64,000 nt of DNA from Chamaea fasciata (taxonomy: Eukaryota > Chordata > Aves > Passeriformes > Sylviidae). A model generated the notes under the pieces. It saw only the letters and a program-made list of their open reading frames with translations, did no database searches and had not been told where the DNA came from. This document shows positions 36,721 to 49,399 of this stretch, piece after piece. The stretch's first letter is position 1. Every line of letters starts with the position of its first letter. Position numbers and translations under genes: made by a program. Location of the stretch: the NCBI GenBank assembly GCA_029207755.1, contig JARCOQ010000002.1:82462317-82526316 (forward strand). The letters are read 5' to 3'.

Positions 36721-39341
36721 GGTATGCTTTGGGACAGCTCTACAAAAACAGAAAAAAAAGTCACAGCTTGAAACTGACAGACGCATTCATCCTAACATTA
36801 CCATGGAAAATCTAGCAGGAAAGGAAGTAGATAGGGGCAATGAGAATATTAAAAAAAAACTAATAAACCCCCAGAAAAGAGATTGCCAAGGACCACACAA
36901 CACCCAGCTTAATTTCCTGTTGTTCATAGGAGAAGTTAACAAAACAACACGGAAATATCCAGTCATCCCCTCTGTAGTGATTACAGCATTACAGTAGCTA
37001 TGAGAAATATGTACCGGCAGCAATGGGATTTGCAAGGATGCCAAGAATAAGACAACTCTGTCACCTTAGGCTGACATCAGTGACATCAGCTGTGAAGCGT
37101 CTGTCACGTGCATTAGCAAACTCACGCACGATCAGTCTTCTGGTAGACTAAGGCAGAACGGTGCTGCAGGCTCCACAAATTATGGAAATGCAGAGGCAGG
37201 TGAGGAGGCTGAAGGCAAGGCCACCTTCCTGCTAGCTTAGACCTGAAGTGCCAACTTGGCAAACTACAGTGAGTCAAATTGCCTCTTGCCCTACTAAACT
37301 ACTTTTCATCTGTCCACTTGCAATTTAATCCTTCACTCTTCATAAATGTAGACTAAGAAATATTCTGTTCTCAGAGTCAAGACACCATTGTGGACAATGC
37401 TGCTGAGAAAATTTGCACTCTTTCCAAGCATGAGTCGAGTATGAGAATGAGTGTCGGCTGCGTCTCTCTCTCTGCTGCCTGGTGTGAAGCCTGAATGCAT
37501 TCCAAAATTATAAAGAAAACATATACAGCCATTTTTTTCTTCTTCTCTCCAACTCTTTTCCACTCAGAATCAGCAGGGAATAGACTTTGTTTGTACTTAT
37601 TTATAATTGTGGTATATTGAGGAATGTTCAAAGAGATGTGTTTCACATCTCATCTCTGAAGTCCATGCCTGTTTTGATCCTTTCCAAGCAGAGTATCAGA
37701 TATATCTTTGGTTGTTTAAAAAGATTTGTATCCCACACGTATGAGGTCTGCACTGGAGGATGGTGGATTTGTTTTCCTGTGGGTCAGAAGAAGAAAATTT
37801 TGGCTATACTGCTCCTTCCAGTGAAGTAGTCATTGCCTGGTTTTTGTTTGTTTGAAGATGTGGCCCAACACCTGCTATGTCCTATTATGTTAAATGGCTT
37901 GCTAGGGTAATTTGCTTTTGGCAGCAAATTGCAGACATGGGTGCTCTGTGCTGAAAGACTTGTACTGCCCACTTAGCACATATTGCCCTAATATTTTTAT
38001 AGCTATGTATACAGAGGAGGGCTACTCAAATATTTTCCATAGAAAAACAGTTTACTGACGGTTTCCATAAAGTGCTGCTTCTCTCCAAGGAAAATTTTAC
38101 TACTGGCTGAGAAACTAAACAACTGAAAATTAGTGGGCTTTTAGTCTTGAGGCAATAACCAAAAAAATGTTAATTAAAAAAATGTAGAAATGGTGATTCA
38201 AAAAGCAGAACAGCTTTTCCTGCAGGAAAGCTTTATAAAACAATTCAGTGCTTTACAAGATGTGTAGTTTTTATGCTCCTCTTGTATGTACAGGGCTTCT
38301 CTGCCTCACTTCATACATAGTATGCAGCAAGCAAAAACCTAACATGATACAATCAAGAGAAGTGACACAACTGTCACAGTGGCACAACAAACACGCAAAT
38401 ACTCGAAACATCAGTCACCAGTGAGAGAGAGAAATTATAATGCCACCTTCACTATCTCTTTCAAAGCAAGTCTAAGATACAGGGGGTCTCTCTGGAGGTG
38501 CCTCTCCTGGAGTCCTTTCTTTCAACAAAAGACAGTCCCTGCTTCCACTTTAAAAAATAATAGACAGTTGTAAACTCTCTTAGATGTGGAGGAGAGATAA
38601 CTAATGAGCATTAGAGGCTTTAGAAACATCAAGAAAATAAAGGAAACTCAGAACATACCCTTTCTCTATTGCCTCATTTTAAAGTCTATTTCTAACAAGA
38701 GATTGAGGTAAACTGAAGACAATTTTTCTGATAGACTTGCACTGGAAATCCTGGAACTGTATAGTGTGATAAAAAGCAATAGCAGAAGGCATAGTTTGCT
38801 GAAGCCAAGAAACATCTTAGCTTTTCTTACAATCTAATTAATTTGCTTTATTTCCCATGGTTGTAGAAGAACTAGCATTTGAAACACAGAGTTAAGTACA
38901 GAGATTTAAGAAAAGAAACCATAAAAACCATGAATCACTGTGGTTATATTCAAATCCAACAGGTTTGGGCATCATTTTCTAAGTAACCCTGTTACACTAA
39001 TATACCAAAAATGCACACTGAAATCCGACACTGACAGAGAAATTAGATGACTAGGTCTTTTTCATCTACACTTTCTCTGCTTCCATATTTCTCTGGTTTT
39101 ATTATTGTAAATTATTTTAGGAATCCTTTCTCCTGTAACAATGAACGTACTTGTTCTCTGTTTTACTCATTGAGAGACACAACAAGGCTTATATTGTCAT
39201 ATATTAAGTAATTGGAACACTTGGCCTTCAACTGTGGTGACATCCCAGGGGATTAGCCCTCCTCCTGGATGGTATCACTTAGACTACATAGGTCCTATAA
39301 ACTTTATCTTTTTTGGTGGAACAAAGTAAAATATTGACTAA
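36721..39341. other. Non-coding stretch, no gene seen
   Basis: Unique AT-rich sequence. It includes tandem TGACATCAG words at 37072-37089 next to E-boxes CAGCTG (37087-37092) and CACGTG (37105-37110). No repeats of known family and no coding evidence. Confidence 0.5.
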
Positions 39342-39350
39342 AGAAAAAAG

Positions 39351-39387
<37 letters not shown>

Positions 39388-39400
39388 CAAAAAAAAAAAA
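39342..39400. repeat. Long A-rich tract
   Basis: It contains 36 uninterrupted As (39351-39386), then GC and 12 more As. No transcript-like sequence was recognised upstream. It could be a slippage tract or an old retrocopy tail. Confidence 0.93.
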
Positions 39401-40379
39401 CCGGAGGGGAGTCAAACTGTAGGGCTTTTTTCCCCTGAGCTTTTAAATTTTCCAATTGTCTTTTTTCTTAGCACTGTCAACCATGCCAGCTATTCAGAGA
39501 CCACACCAGTATGAATTCCATGATTATATGCCTTGAAGACTAGCCAGGACTAGTAGGGTCCTCATATTTGGACAAAAAGGTAGTACTCTTAATCTTGATG
39601 AATAATCTGGTTTTGGTCTATATCCACCAATTAAGTTGTCTAATGTCAGGAGGAGCAGGGAGCTGGAAGGAGCAAAGCTTTTGAGGACTCCATCAAAGCC
39701 AAAAGGTGACATGAGGAGTAAAGCACTGTCAAATATTAGGAAAAGCATCACTGGATGATTTTCATGAACAGAGGAGACTGGAAAAATATGTGTATGCTAC
39801 AGTCCAGAGTGGAAGTCAGGCAGAGTAAAGGAAATGGCTTGGCTTTGCTGCTTAGAATTAAAAAGCCCAGTGCTTTAGGCTTCTCCACCCCAAGTAGCTT
39901 TATCTTACATGAGCAATTCTACTTTGGTCATAGGAAACATTTCCATGAGTATGAGTTTGTGAAGTTGAACTGCAATAGAACTCCCATGTTAATATGAGTT
40001 GTTACGGGTAAAAAGAAAGAATGAAATGAATATACACAACTAAACCTGCCACTGTAGTTGGCTGAAGTAAAGAGCGATAGGGTATTGAAACGGAACCAAT
40101 ACAGTCTGCAGAAACAAGCACTTACCTACAAGCGAAGAAATACGCTGCAAGTGAAATGTGCATTATATGCTGAGTATTAAAATATAACGCTCTGCTTTAA
40201 TGATTCCCACAGAAGTAAAACCCACTTTTTCAATGTTTGCGGTAATCCACTAAAAGCAAACTGTGGAAAGACCTTAACGATGCTCTTTCCTTCCAGTAAA
40301 AACAGATATAGGCAGTGTCATTCGTTTTTTCAAAAAAACCCACCACTTTCCATTTTTTCTTCAGTTTCTTTATGCTGTG
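39401..40379. other. Non-coding stretch, no gene seen
   Basis: Unique sequence. Short frames on both strands overlap at 39524-39997 and show no family resemblance. Confidence 0.55.
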
Positions 40380-40800
40380 CAGCACAGAACATAATTACGT
40401 TACACTGTTGGCTCGAAAAGTCACTAAGCAGCTGATAAAAGGAAAAGAAATCAGTATGATTTTCTAGCTGAAAAAAGGGCTTTTCTTATTGGAGCTGATA
40501 ACTCTCACCAAGGGCTCCAGGCTTTTGTTACATCAATTTGAGGAACTCATAATCTCTGCATTATGAATGTTCAACCAGGATATTTTCTGTTGTAGTGTAT
40601 CAAGCACCTTCAATATCACAGCTCCTGTTGTCATTGTTGGGTAAACAGCTTTTGACACGTTTTCAATATGATTACATTAGAACAAGTGGGTCATGATTGA
40701 TAACCTAATATTCAGGCCATGCAAATCATCAATCACAGGAAGTATATTAATTATTCAATGAAACCATCTAATGCAAGAATCAATGTTGGAAATGAAGAAA
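40380..40800. promoter_or_regulatory. PBX/octamer motif block, possible enhancer
   Basis: A repeat-free AT-rich block. Within 42 bases it holds TGATTGAT (40694-40701), the octamer ATGCAAAT (40719-40726) and ATCAATCA (40728-40735). ATCAATCA is the exact reverse complement of the first word. TGATTGAT is a PBX or PBX-HOX type site, and ATGCAAAT is the POU octamer. Further TAAT words follow (ATTAATTATTCAAT near 40747). The layout suggests an enhancer, but conservation and activity are untested. Confidence 0.35.
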
Positions 40801-42090
40801 GGAAACTCCCAGCAGAGGCTACACCAGATAATAAAAAAGGAATACTAAATAATCTCAGCCCATAATCCTGTTTAATAAAATCCATTTATTTAGCTGTCAA
40901 AAACATGATACAATTATTTTTTTTAAAAAAAAATCAACAAAAAAAAAACAAGATAATGAAAAACTTTTTTTTCTTGTGGAAAACAGACTTTTGCACTTTT
41001 TTTGCTGTGATTAAACGTGAAGTCTAAAAACACACTATAAATAATGCAACTAGCTGTGACATATGTGAAGAAAAAGAATCACCTAGAAATACAGGTGTTC
41101 TCAGTTATTCTTGGTGAGCTTAAACCAATTATAACAGTATGACACATGGTCCGCAACAGCCCAAAAACCTTACAGATCCCCTGCACATCACACATACATG
41201 GAATAACTAATGACTCTGCACAAGAGTGGACACTGTCTCTCCTTACACAATCCAAAATTACTCAAGTAGCCAAAGCAGCCCTAGAAAGAAGGATCCTCAA
41301 AATGTCTGCCATTCTTCTAAAGCGACAGAAACTGTGGCCAAAAAGGTTAGTAATACAGAAAAAACATTGGAAGTTGCAAACTTCATGACCCGCCTGGCTG
41401 ATGTGTTTCTGTCATGGTCAGGGGGTATTTGATGGCACTCACCTGAGCAGGTAGCTCTCCGCAGGCGCTTGACCCATATTCTCTGCTGGTTTTTACTTCA
41501 GCAACTCCTGAAATAACTCATCCTGCTTCATTTGAAGCAGACCCCAGGGTATCTTAAACATAAAACCTCTAGCAAATAATGTAGAAATTATCAGCATTCA
41601 GTTAGGCAGGAAACTGCACAGACTTCTACATTCTTCCTGACTCCTCATTCTCCTACATGACTTCAAATCCATCCACTCTCTTGCTGGTTATTTTCTCCTT
41701 TAGCACAATGTCTCATCCCTAGTTTACAAGACCCTTTGCAATTTTTGGCATAACACTGCTTAGGCTGCCACTGAAATGAACATCTCATAACCACCACTCT
41801 TTTCATTTTAGCATGAAATTCCTTTCTCCGTGTGCTATCCTTCTGCATTTTAGCATCAGATTTTCAAAGCATACAATTCCTAGGATCTGCTTTTCTTTCA
41901 AAGGAAACATCAAAATGTATCAGTGCTCCCCCTGCACCCAAACAGTTAAGCATGAGATTTTTCACAAAAGTTCCACCCACCAGAGTCAGAAAGAAAAATA
42001 AAGACGAAAGCATCTGACTTAGACTGTAGACACAGAGGAAACCTCTTGGAGCTTGTTCTATTTCAATGTGTCTAAGATTTACAAAGGTCT
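40801..42090. other. Non-coding stretch, no gene seen
   Basis: Unique sequence with an A/T-rich low-complexity part at 40915-40975. Frames of 60-80 codons at 41146-41432 lack family resemblance. No repeat recognised. Confidence 0.5.
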
Positions 42091-42159
42091 ACATGTACTC
42101 CCTGAGTGTCAGATTGTGACAACATGTACTCCCTGAGTGTCAGATTGTGACAACATGTA
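42091..42159. repeat. Perfect 31-bp tandem duplication
   Basis: A 31-base unit beginning ACATGTACTCCCTGAGTGTC occurs at 42091-42121 and again, without mismatch, at 42122-42152. The first seven bases of a third copy follow. It is not part of a repeat family I recognise. Perfect identity implies a recent event or an assembly stutter. Confidence 0.97.
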
Positions 42160-45100
42160 AGAAGTCCACCAGAATGAAATGGTGACCAACCCCACCAATC
42201 GTATCTGCACCATGCCCATCCACCTACAGAAAGACAGTAATTGTCTTAATTGTGTGGCTAATACCAGTTTATGATTGTCAAGTAGTAGATACACTCTATC
42301 ATGGCTTTCAAGGTTATGTGCAAGAAGGACAGTGACAGCCATACCAGGCTTTTGTAAACAGCTGCACGAGGCCTTGACTGATGAGGCAGCAGCTTCATCC
42401 CAACATTTGCACAGTGAGGTACACCCAAAGATTTCACTCAGCCAGTCCTACAGGTCTCCTAGTTTGTCTTCCTGCCAGGAAATAGTATAATAGTTTCAGC
42501 ACATACTTGTTAAATGATGCAGTATTTGGCAATGAGTTTAGGCTTCTGGAGAAATGCTACAGCACAGCTTGTGATCTTCCTCAGTCTACAGGTGGAAGGC
42601 CACAGGGGCATGGTGGCAGCATGTGGGAGCAAGTGCCCACAGAACCATTAACCCCCCTTTACCTGAGTAGACTCATTAACTAAGTCTTGATTTTAAAATA
42701 TGATATTCTAAACAAGCTGAAGAAGTGAAAGTTTCTCTCATTTCATTACTACGTTTTAAATGTTGTCAAGGCAGCAGGACTTTCTGTTTAGGTAGACGGC
42801 CAGCTGGTGTTTAAGCCCTCAGTAGTGGGGTTTGTGTACTTATAAGCTCCCATGTTTGTCCTTGACTCAACATCTTACAAGTACTTTTCTTGAACATTGG
42901 TTTCTACCTGTAACTCCTCTATTAATGCCCATCATAAGATGCTCAAGGTCCAAACCAATGCCAGTCCCAGAGGTGTTTCAGCATCTGAAATGTAACTTTT
43001 CCCCTGTTTCCAAATCTCTTCCCTATCCAGAGAAAAATGTTATGCAAATCCATCAAAAACAAAGCTGTTGTAGGGTTTCAAAGGCAATCAGATTTTAGGA
43101 ATGTAAGACTCGAAAAGACTTCTAGGTTGAGAGCGCAGTTCCTTTCTCTTACAAGGACTAATCATACAAACCCTTTCATGAAGTTTTGTGAAAACCTCAG
43201 AAGCTTATCAGGTTGTTTTTGGGGGGTTTTTTAACATATAAACATACATATGTGTATTTAAATTAGATTTTGGGCTTACCATACTATGGCGAGATCGTTT
43301 CATAGCCTCACCGCCATAACAGCTAGAAACTTGATAGAAATTCTGTTCTAATTTTCAGGCCCAAAGTATTCATGACCAGTTTCTGCTCATTTATTTTGGT
43401 ATTAACATTTTCCTGTAGCTCATCTCTTTCCTCGGAGGCAAAAAATTGCAGAAAATGCAGACAAGCCCCATATTCGAAATGGAGTAACAGTTTGATGTAC
43501 ATAGAGAGAGGTAGTGTCCAAACCAAAAAGACTTCTTTAATCATACAGTCTCCTTCAAATTGCACATTAATAAAAATCTTCATGTCTGTTTTCTAAAAAA
43601 GAAAGCAAAAATAGAAAGATATTGTTGAACAGCAAAAATTCTTAAGCCAAAGCCTTAAATGTTGTACCAGACCCTAATGAAGGTCTACTAAACTTCCTAG
43701 GAGAATATAGTTGTTTTACAGGAAAATGGAAATTGAGTGTGTTTAACTCCGTTCAGACTGTAAAAGGGAAAAAAAATAGATATACACACAAAGAAAATGT
43801 GTTTAAATAACAGTTTTCCTATCAAGAATATCAGGTAGTTATATTTGGAGAATATGGGAAGGGAAAAAGCAGAAATAAGATCACTTCATCTATCTGGAGA
43901 GATTTCAAAAAACTTTTTCCAGTACTAATGTGAGTAAATACAAATCACAAACAGATGAAACCCTGGGGTAAAGCAGCAGCATGACTGTGTTTTCCATTGC
44001 TTCCCCTAACTCCACAGCACAGCTTTTCACAGCCCCCTGCCCCTGTGACTCCACGTTTTTGGGAGAGCATTGTGGTTCCTCAAAGAAGAGTCAGTGATAG
44101 AAGTTGCAAGCAGCTTTCCCCTATAACACAGCAAAGCGCTTTAGGACTCTGTTAACAGGAATGTGCTGATCACTTATTCAAGCAATTGCAGTTTTTCTTT
44201 TAAAAGAATTGAAATGATGGCGCTCAGCAAAGGAAGTTCAACCACAGCTAGAGCATTTTGATCACTAGAGAAGATAGTGCCATGCAGGCCTTTCTGATTC
44301 ATGCCAACTCTTGCTAGTACACTCAGGCTTCTCCTTTAAAATATTTTTAGTATATCTTTTATGTTTAGTTCTAAAATGCATTGTATCTACCCAAGAGATC
44401 AGACCAAGTCTCTTTTTCCAAAACATTTAGACAGATTTTTTTTTTAAATCACACAAGAGACTAAAACTCATCTTTCTGGTCTACCAGGCAATTATACATC
44501 TAGACATTCAAAAGAAAAAAACATTTTTCTTCCATACCCCAATGGACAGTTGATTAAACACACATTATTTTAGCTGTGGATTATCTTTTCAGTCTTTTAG
44601 TCAGAACATGTATATTGGTACTTACCTGGCCTCTTGCATGAAGAAGTGGAGAAAAAAACTACAAGTCATACAAAAGGTGACAGAAGCCACACCAACAGAA
44701 AACTAGTCAAAGCATATGGAGTCAGAAAGTCCATCATAGAACAGAATTTGGCCCACAGTCTGCATCTTGAAGTGTCTGTGGCAATTTATCCACAACAGTT
44801 TAGCTGTACCTCATTTTGAAATCTTATTGATACACTGACTTAATCAAACCATTATATCCCGAGGCAGAAGAGAAACTTTGTCAATCTTGCTTGCTGCTGA
44901 AAAGCTCTTGATGACCAGACTTTCGTTACTGCTGCTCCCTAGCCAGGTGTTCTCAGCATAGCAATGAATCTTTCCTCAAGCCTACATCCATTTTCACTTA
45001 TCCTATTGTACTTTATTTCTTTCCATATTATGACGCTGCTCATGTGAATAAGACCAGAACAATTCCAGAACATCACCATGCTAATGCAGATCTGCAGGTT

Positions 45101-45900
45101 TAAGGACCTATGCTGGTCTCTCCAAACAGATATGCTTCTCCTCTCTGTGCCTCAAGCTCCTTTTTCAATAGTACCAATACACTCAAAGCCCTGAATGCTC
45201 TCCCCAGGGTAGCTGTCTAAACCTTTTCACTCAAAACCTGAGTGTAGACTGCAGCTTTCTTTTGTAACCACATTGGAGTTTTCAAAACATGAGCCACCAA
45301 AATCTGGGAACCCTGGGCTCTTTGTCTTTTAACTGATGGGATTCATGTGCCTTATTTCACAGGCAGTTTTCACCTCCTCCCTCTAGGCTAAACTGCCAAG
45401 AGAAGGATGCAGTCTCAGCCAATCTTGGAAGCTATTTCCTTCTGCATCACAGATTCCACTGGGAATCTCTTCAGGTATCAGTTGGATCAGATACCACATT
45501 TCTCACACAGCCAAGAAAAATGCTTAGTCACCTGGCTGAAGGGATGAGAATGAGGAGATGGAGAGGTACCCAACACTTTATCCTGCGTAAAACTCAATCA
45601 AGTTGGTATGTTTGGAGAGCCTCTATTGGATTGAGCCCCTCACACAAGCAAAGAGAAACACGTTATTTATGGATCCAAGCAAAATTAAAACATGAAACAG
45701 ACTGTGAGCTGCTAAGACTGTCAAAGATGAGATGCCTATGACAATCACCAGAAGCAGAATATAAGTTCCCAAAAAAATCAAATGTCAAAAGTTTTAGCAG
45801 TGGCAGACTTCAAGCAGTAGTAGAGCAGAATTTGTGAGATTAAGCTACCAAAGCCATATTTGGAAATTTTGGTCCCTTCATGAATTTGACTCTTAGTTTG
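42160..45900. other. Non-coding stretch, no gene seen
   Basis: Unique AT-rich sequence. A bulged inverted repeat lies at 43285-43318 (TATGGCGAG with CTCACCGCCATA) and is unusual locally for its CpGs. Frames of 60-90 codons are scattered on both strands. No repeat family recognised. Confidence 0.5.
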
Positions 45901-48900
45901 CAGCACCTTCATTTTCCTTCTTCAAAAGAGGAATAGGAGCACTCTTTTCACAGGAACATAGAAAAAAAAATGCACGCAATTAAGGCTGTGAGGGGATGAG
46001 CCTTACAGGAAAAGTGTAAGCCTTTGAAAGAGAAATTAAAATTCGTAGGTGGATTTTGCAAAATAGGTTTTCAGCCAGTGGCAAACTTCCAGAAAAAAAG
46101 TGTGCTCACTCTGTAGCAGTGAGGCCTTGTACTTAGCCAAGGGCTGTACTGGCTGGACACATGTTAGTCTGTGATACCTGAACACCACTGTCTCATTTAT
46201 AATATTTTGTGTGTTGTGATGGTTGCTATCACACCATTGTGTACAGGACTCAACATGTGGGGACAAAACACATGCAGAACATGCTAGACCTTCACTCCAC
46301 CCTGCTCCTGATTTGAGCTGGCAGTGTAACAGAGGAAGAAACTTTACTCTTCTCCCATATGAGCCTTTGTCTGCTTCCTCCATCACAGAAATTGTCCAGA
46401 GTCCCAGAGAAATGTTCACAGGCATTTGTTGTATGCAAATAACTGCCAAATAAATCATTGTATATTGCAGCACAACCCCTGAGGGGGTTTGTACCTATGG
46501 AACTTGCTACTGTCACTCCACTTCCCCATATACCTTAATCATGTTATTCATTCAGCAAGAAGGATGAACGTTACAGCATGAGACTTTAATCCCTCACTGC
46601 TGAGAATCTGATTCTCTAAGAGAAAGCAAAAGAGAGAGCAGGAAATCCAGAGGAAAAAACTCAGGGTGAGAGTCAAATACCATTATTTCTCAGCACTGTG
46701 TTTAGGCAAGGGTTGTATTATAAAAGCATCTTCCTAAAATACTTCAGGAGAAATTTGTTGCATGAGTACACATTGATTGCGAACGTGTGCATTAATGGAT
46801 GCACACATCTGTAAATACAAGGCCTAAACAGGACCATTAAGGCAGAGAATTTGCAATCTTTTAAAACTTCTGAAAAATATTTCCCTTCTCTCCCTCTGTG
46901 GGCTAACTCTACAGATTACAAAGTAACTTTACAAGAATGTTTCCTCTGTACTCCAACCCTTTGAATTTTTTTCCATAAAGACAATAAAAATGAAATAGCA
47001 GCAGACATGAGAGGGAGAGAAGCACAGCTTTTGGGGGCTATCTGAGAGCCTGTCTTTTTAATAGCCCCAGTACATTTTAAAGGTACCAGTTTATTTGATA
47101 GCTCGGCAGTCAGTGCTCTCTGTATGAAGGGCAATGCCTATTTCATCATGCTGCCCTTGACAGTAGCCCTGATGAATCCCTTCAACTAAGATTTAAGCTC
47201 TCAGGCCTCTGTTAAGACTGCCAGCAAATATGCTAACTACCAGGTCTTAGACAAATCTAGACAAAACTAGCGGACCACTATGTCACACCCCATAATTCCC
47301 CTAAAACAGTTATGGTATAACACTAAATGGCATTGATACTTTTGCTTACCTATATTCAAGAGTGTTTATAAATTAGCAGGTGGGAGATGCAATGCCACTA
47401 TAGTTCATTACAAACTTCTCCCTCCAGCTAGCCCCTATTATTGCAAAAAACAGGAAAGTACAAGAACTGGGGGGCGGGGGGAATGTAGATTTTGGAGTTT
47501 TCAAACAAATTGAAAAAAAGAGCTAACACAACGTAGTCCAGTTTCGGTTTTACAAGAAGCGCATCTAAGAGATTCTTTTTGCGAACCTTTCCTCTAAGCC
47601 TCATGAGTGATGACTTAATGAGCAATGTTCATAATACCAGATACACTAACATAAGCTGGAGATGAGGTCTCACTTTTTTTCCGCATCTTTCTGATCTTAT
47701 CCCTGCTGGAGGGATTTATGTGTGTTGATTTTCTAGAGCCATTTTGATGTAAGCTGTTTGCAAGCCTGCTGACTCTCTCTCTTCTTGGGCTCATTCCATG
47801 TCCTCTATCCATCAACATGGGAAAGAGTACTGCCTTTCTTGAAAGCCCCTACTTCTAAGAAGCAGCAGAATGACAGCCATGATGAGTTATTGAAGTTAAA
47901 GATGACAGACGTGTTAGCCCATTGACCAATTCACCAGTTTTAGAAATTCATTAAATTAATAATATTATAGCAGATAGCCACAAACTGCATTGTTCCTGCC
48001 TGCCCAGGAAGGGAGTAGGAAAAATCACTTTTTTATTCAGACTAATGTAAAAGTTAAATTTTTTTTCCAAAACCTTACCTTTCAATCAGATTTCCCAACT
48101 GGCTGGTGACTGTGGGGGACTCAGTATCATATCACCATTATTCAGTGATGTTGTGGTACATTGACATTACTTTCATCCTTCCACTACTTATCAGTCTCCA
48201 CCAGACAGACTTGACACCTCTTTCTGCTCTGTAAGCCCCACATAACTGCTAGTTTCCCAGGTGAGAGAAACCTGGAGTGCAAGAACAGAAGGACTGAATC
48301 CCATTTCTGCTACTGCCACCCAGCTCTGCGTGGCCACAGTACACAGTATAGTGACAACCATGGCATTCCTGAGTCACCATGGATTTGCTGCACACAGTTT
48401 ATCATCAGAATACAAAAGAATGTAATGAGGACTGGTGATACAAAGCCCTCCACACTTCTTGCCACCCCTGCTAAGCTAGGGAGGAATAGTACTTTGTGGA
48501 AAATCTCAGTTTACTCTCTTGTTCATTACTATTGAACATTCTATGCCAACAAACGAAAATACAATGGTTAACTTTACAGATTAATTGTTGCATCTTGCTC
48601 TATAATTAAGCAATAACATGTGACAAGATTTTCAGGCTTAGGAATGAAAAAGAGTATGATGAGACACAGTATCTGGCACAAAAATTTTGCTGACTTTGTA
48701 AAGTCATGGCTCAACCTTGAGCTGCTAGCCAAAAATGCCATATCATCTCAGTTTTCATCCAGTGCAGGGGAATTAAGGTACAGGACTATATAGTTTGCAA
48801 TACTTGAAAGACATAACAGAGACCAAGAGCCTGATTGAGGAATGTGCTTTATATTTTACGATTTTTTAATAACCTCTTTAATTTTTACTGAATCAAGTTA

Positions 48901-49399
48901 TTTAGGAAATGTCAGCATTTTATATTTTCACATAATCCACAAGGAAGGTAATTCTACATCAAGTATTAACTACACAGGACTCCACAACATGCTACAGTCT
49001 GGATAATTATGCTTCATGGACTCTCTGTGGATGCACCATGTCATGCTAAACCTCAGAGCTCCACTGAATGGCCATACAGCCACTATTTTATATCATGGCC
49101 AAGAATAGCAACCATGTCTTTGATCCACCAGATCTGAACAATTATCCTTTATCTCAATGTATTCTACTTCTGTTCCAGTGCTTCTCGAAAACAGAATGTC
49201 ATGACAGAACCCCATGACTGCTCAGATCATCCCCAACAACTAGAAAGTCTTGTGTCAAGACTAAGCAAACTTTATTTGTACAAGGGGGAAAGGTGGTGCC
49301 TCATATTCTGATTGTCTTCAGAAACCACGGTTGTACGGACAATTGAAAATTAGTTGCTACTTTTTAGCACACAGGTGTTCAATGAGAAAAATAGCTAGG
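45901..49399. other. Non-coding stretch, no gene seen
   Basis: Unique sequence. A 145-codon minus-strand frame at 46036-46473 overlaps plus-strand frames and matches no family I know. A CCAAATAAATCATTG word near 46447 and a TTTATTTGTACAAGGG word near 49270 could be remains of old LTR polyadenylation regions, but no borders can be set. The G-rich run at 47470-47482 is too short for a four-stranded structure. Confidence 0.5.

Noticed and set aside
46036..46516. 145-codon minus-strand frame and a nearby AATAAA
   Set aside because: Opposite-strand frames overlap, and no family resemblance or LTR borders could be found.
47468..47483. G-rich run as a possible G-quadruplex
   Set aside because: Only two long G runs are present; a four-run pattern is missing.
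49255..49300. TTTATTTGTACAAGGGGGAA, possibly an old LTR polyadenylation region on the minus strand
   Set aside because: Too short, and no TG...CA borders or target duplications could be set.
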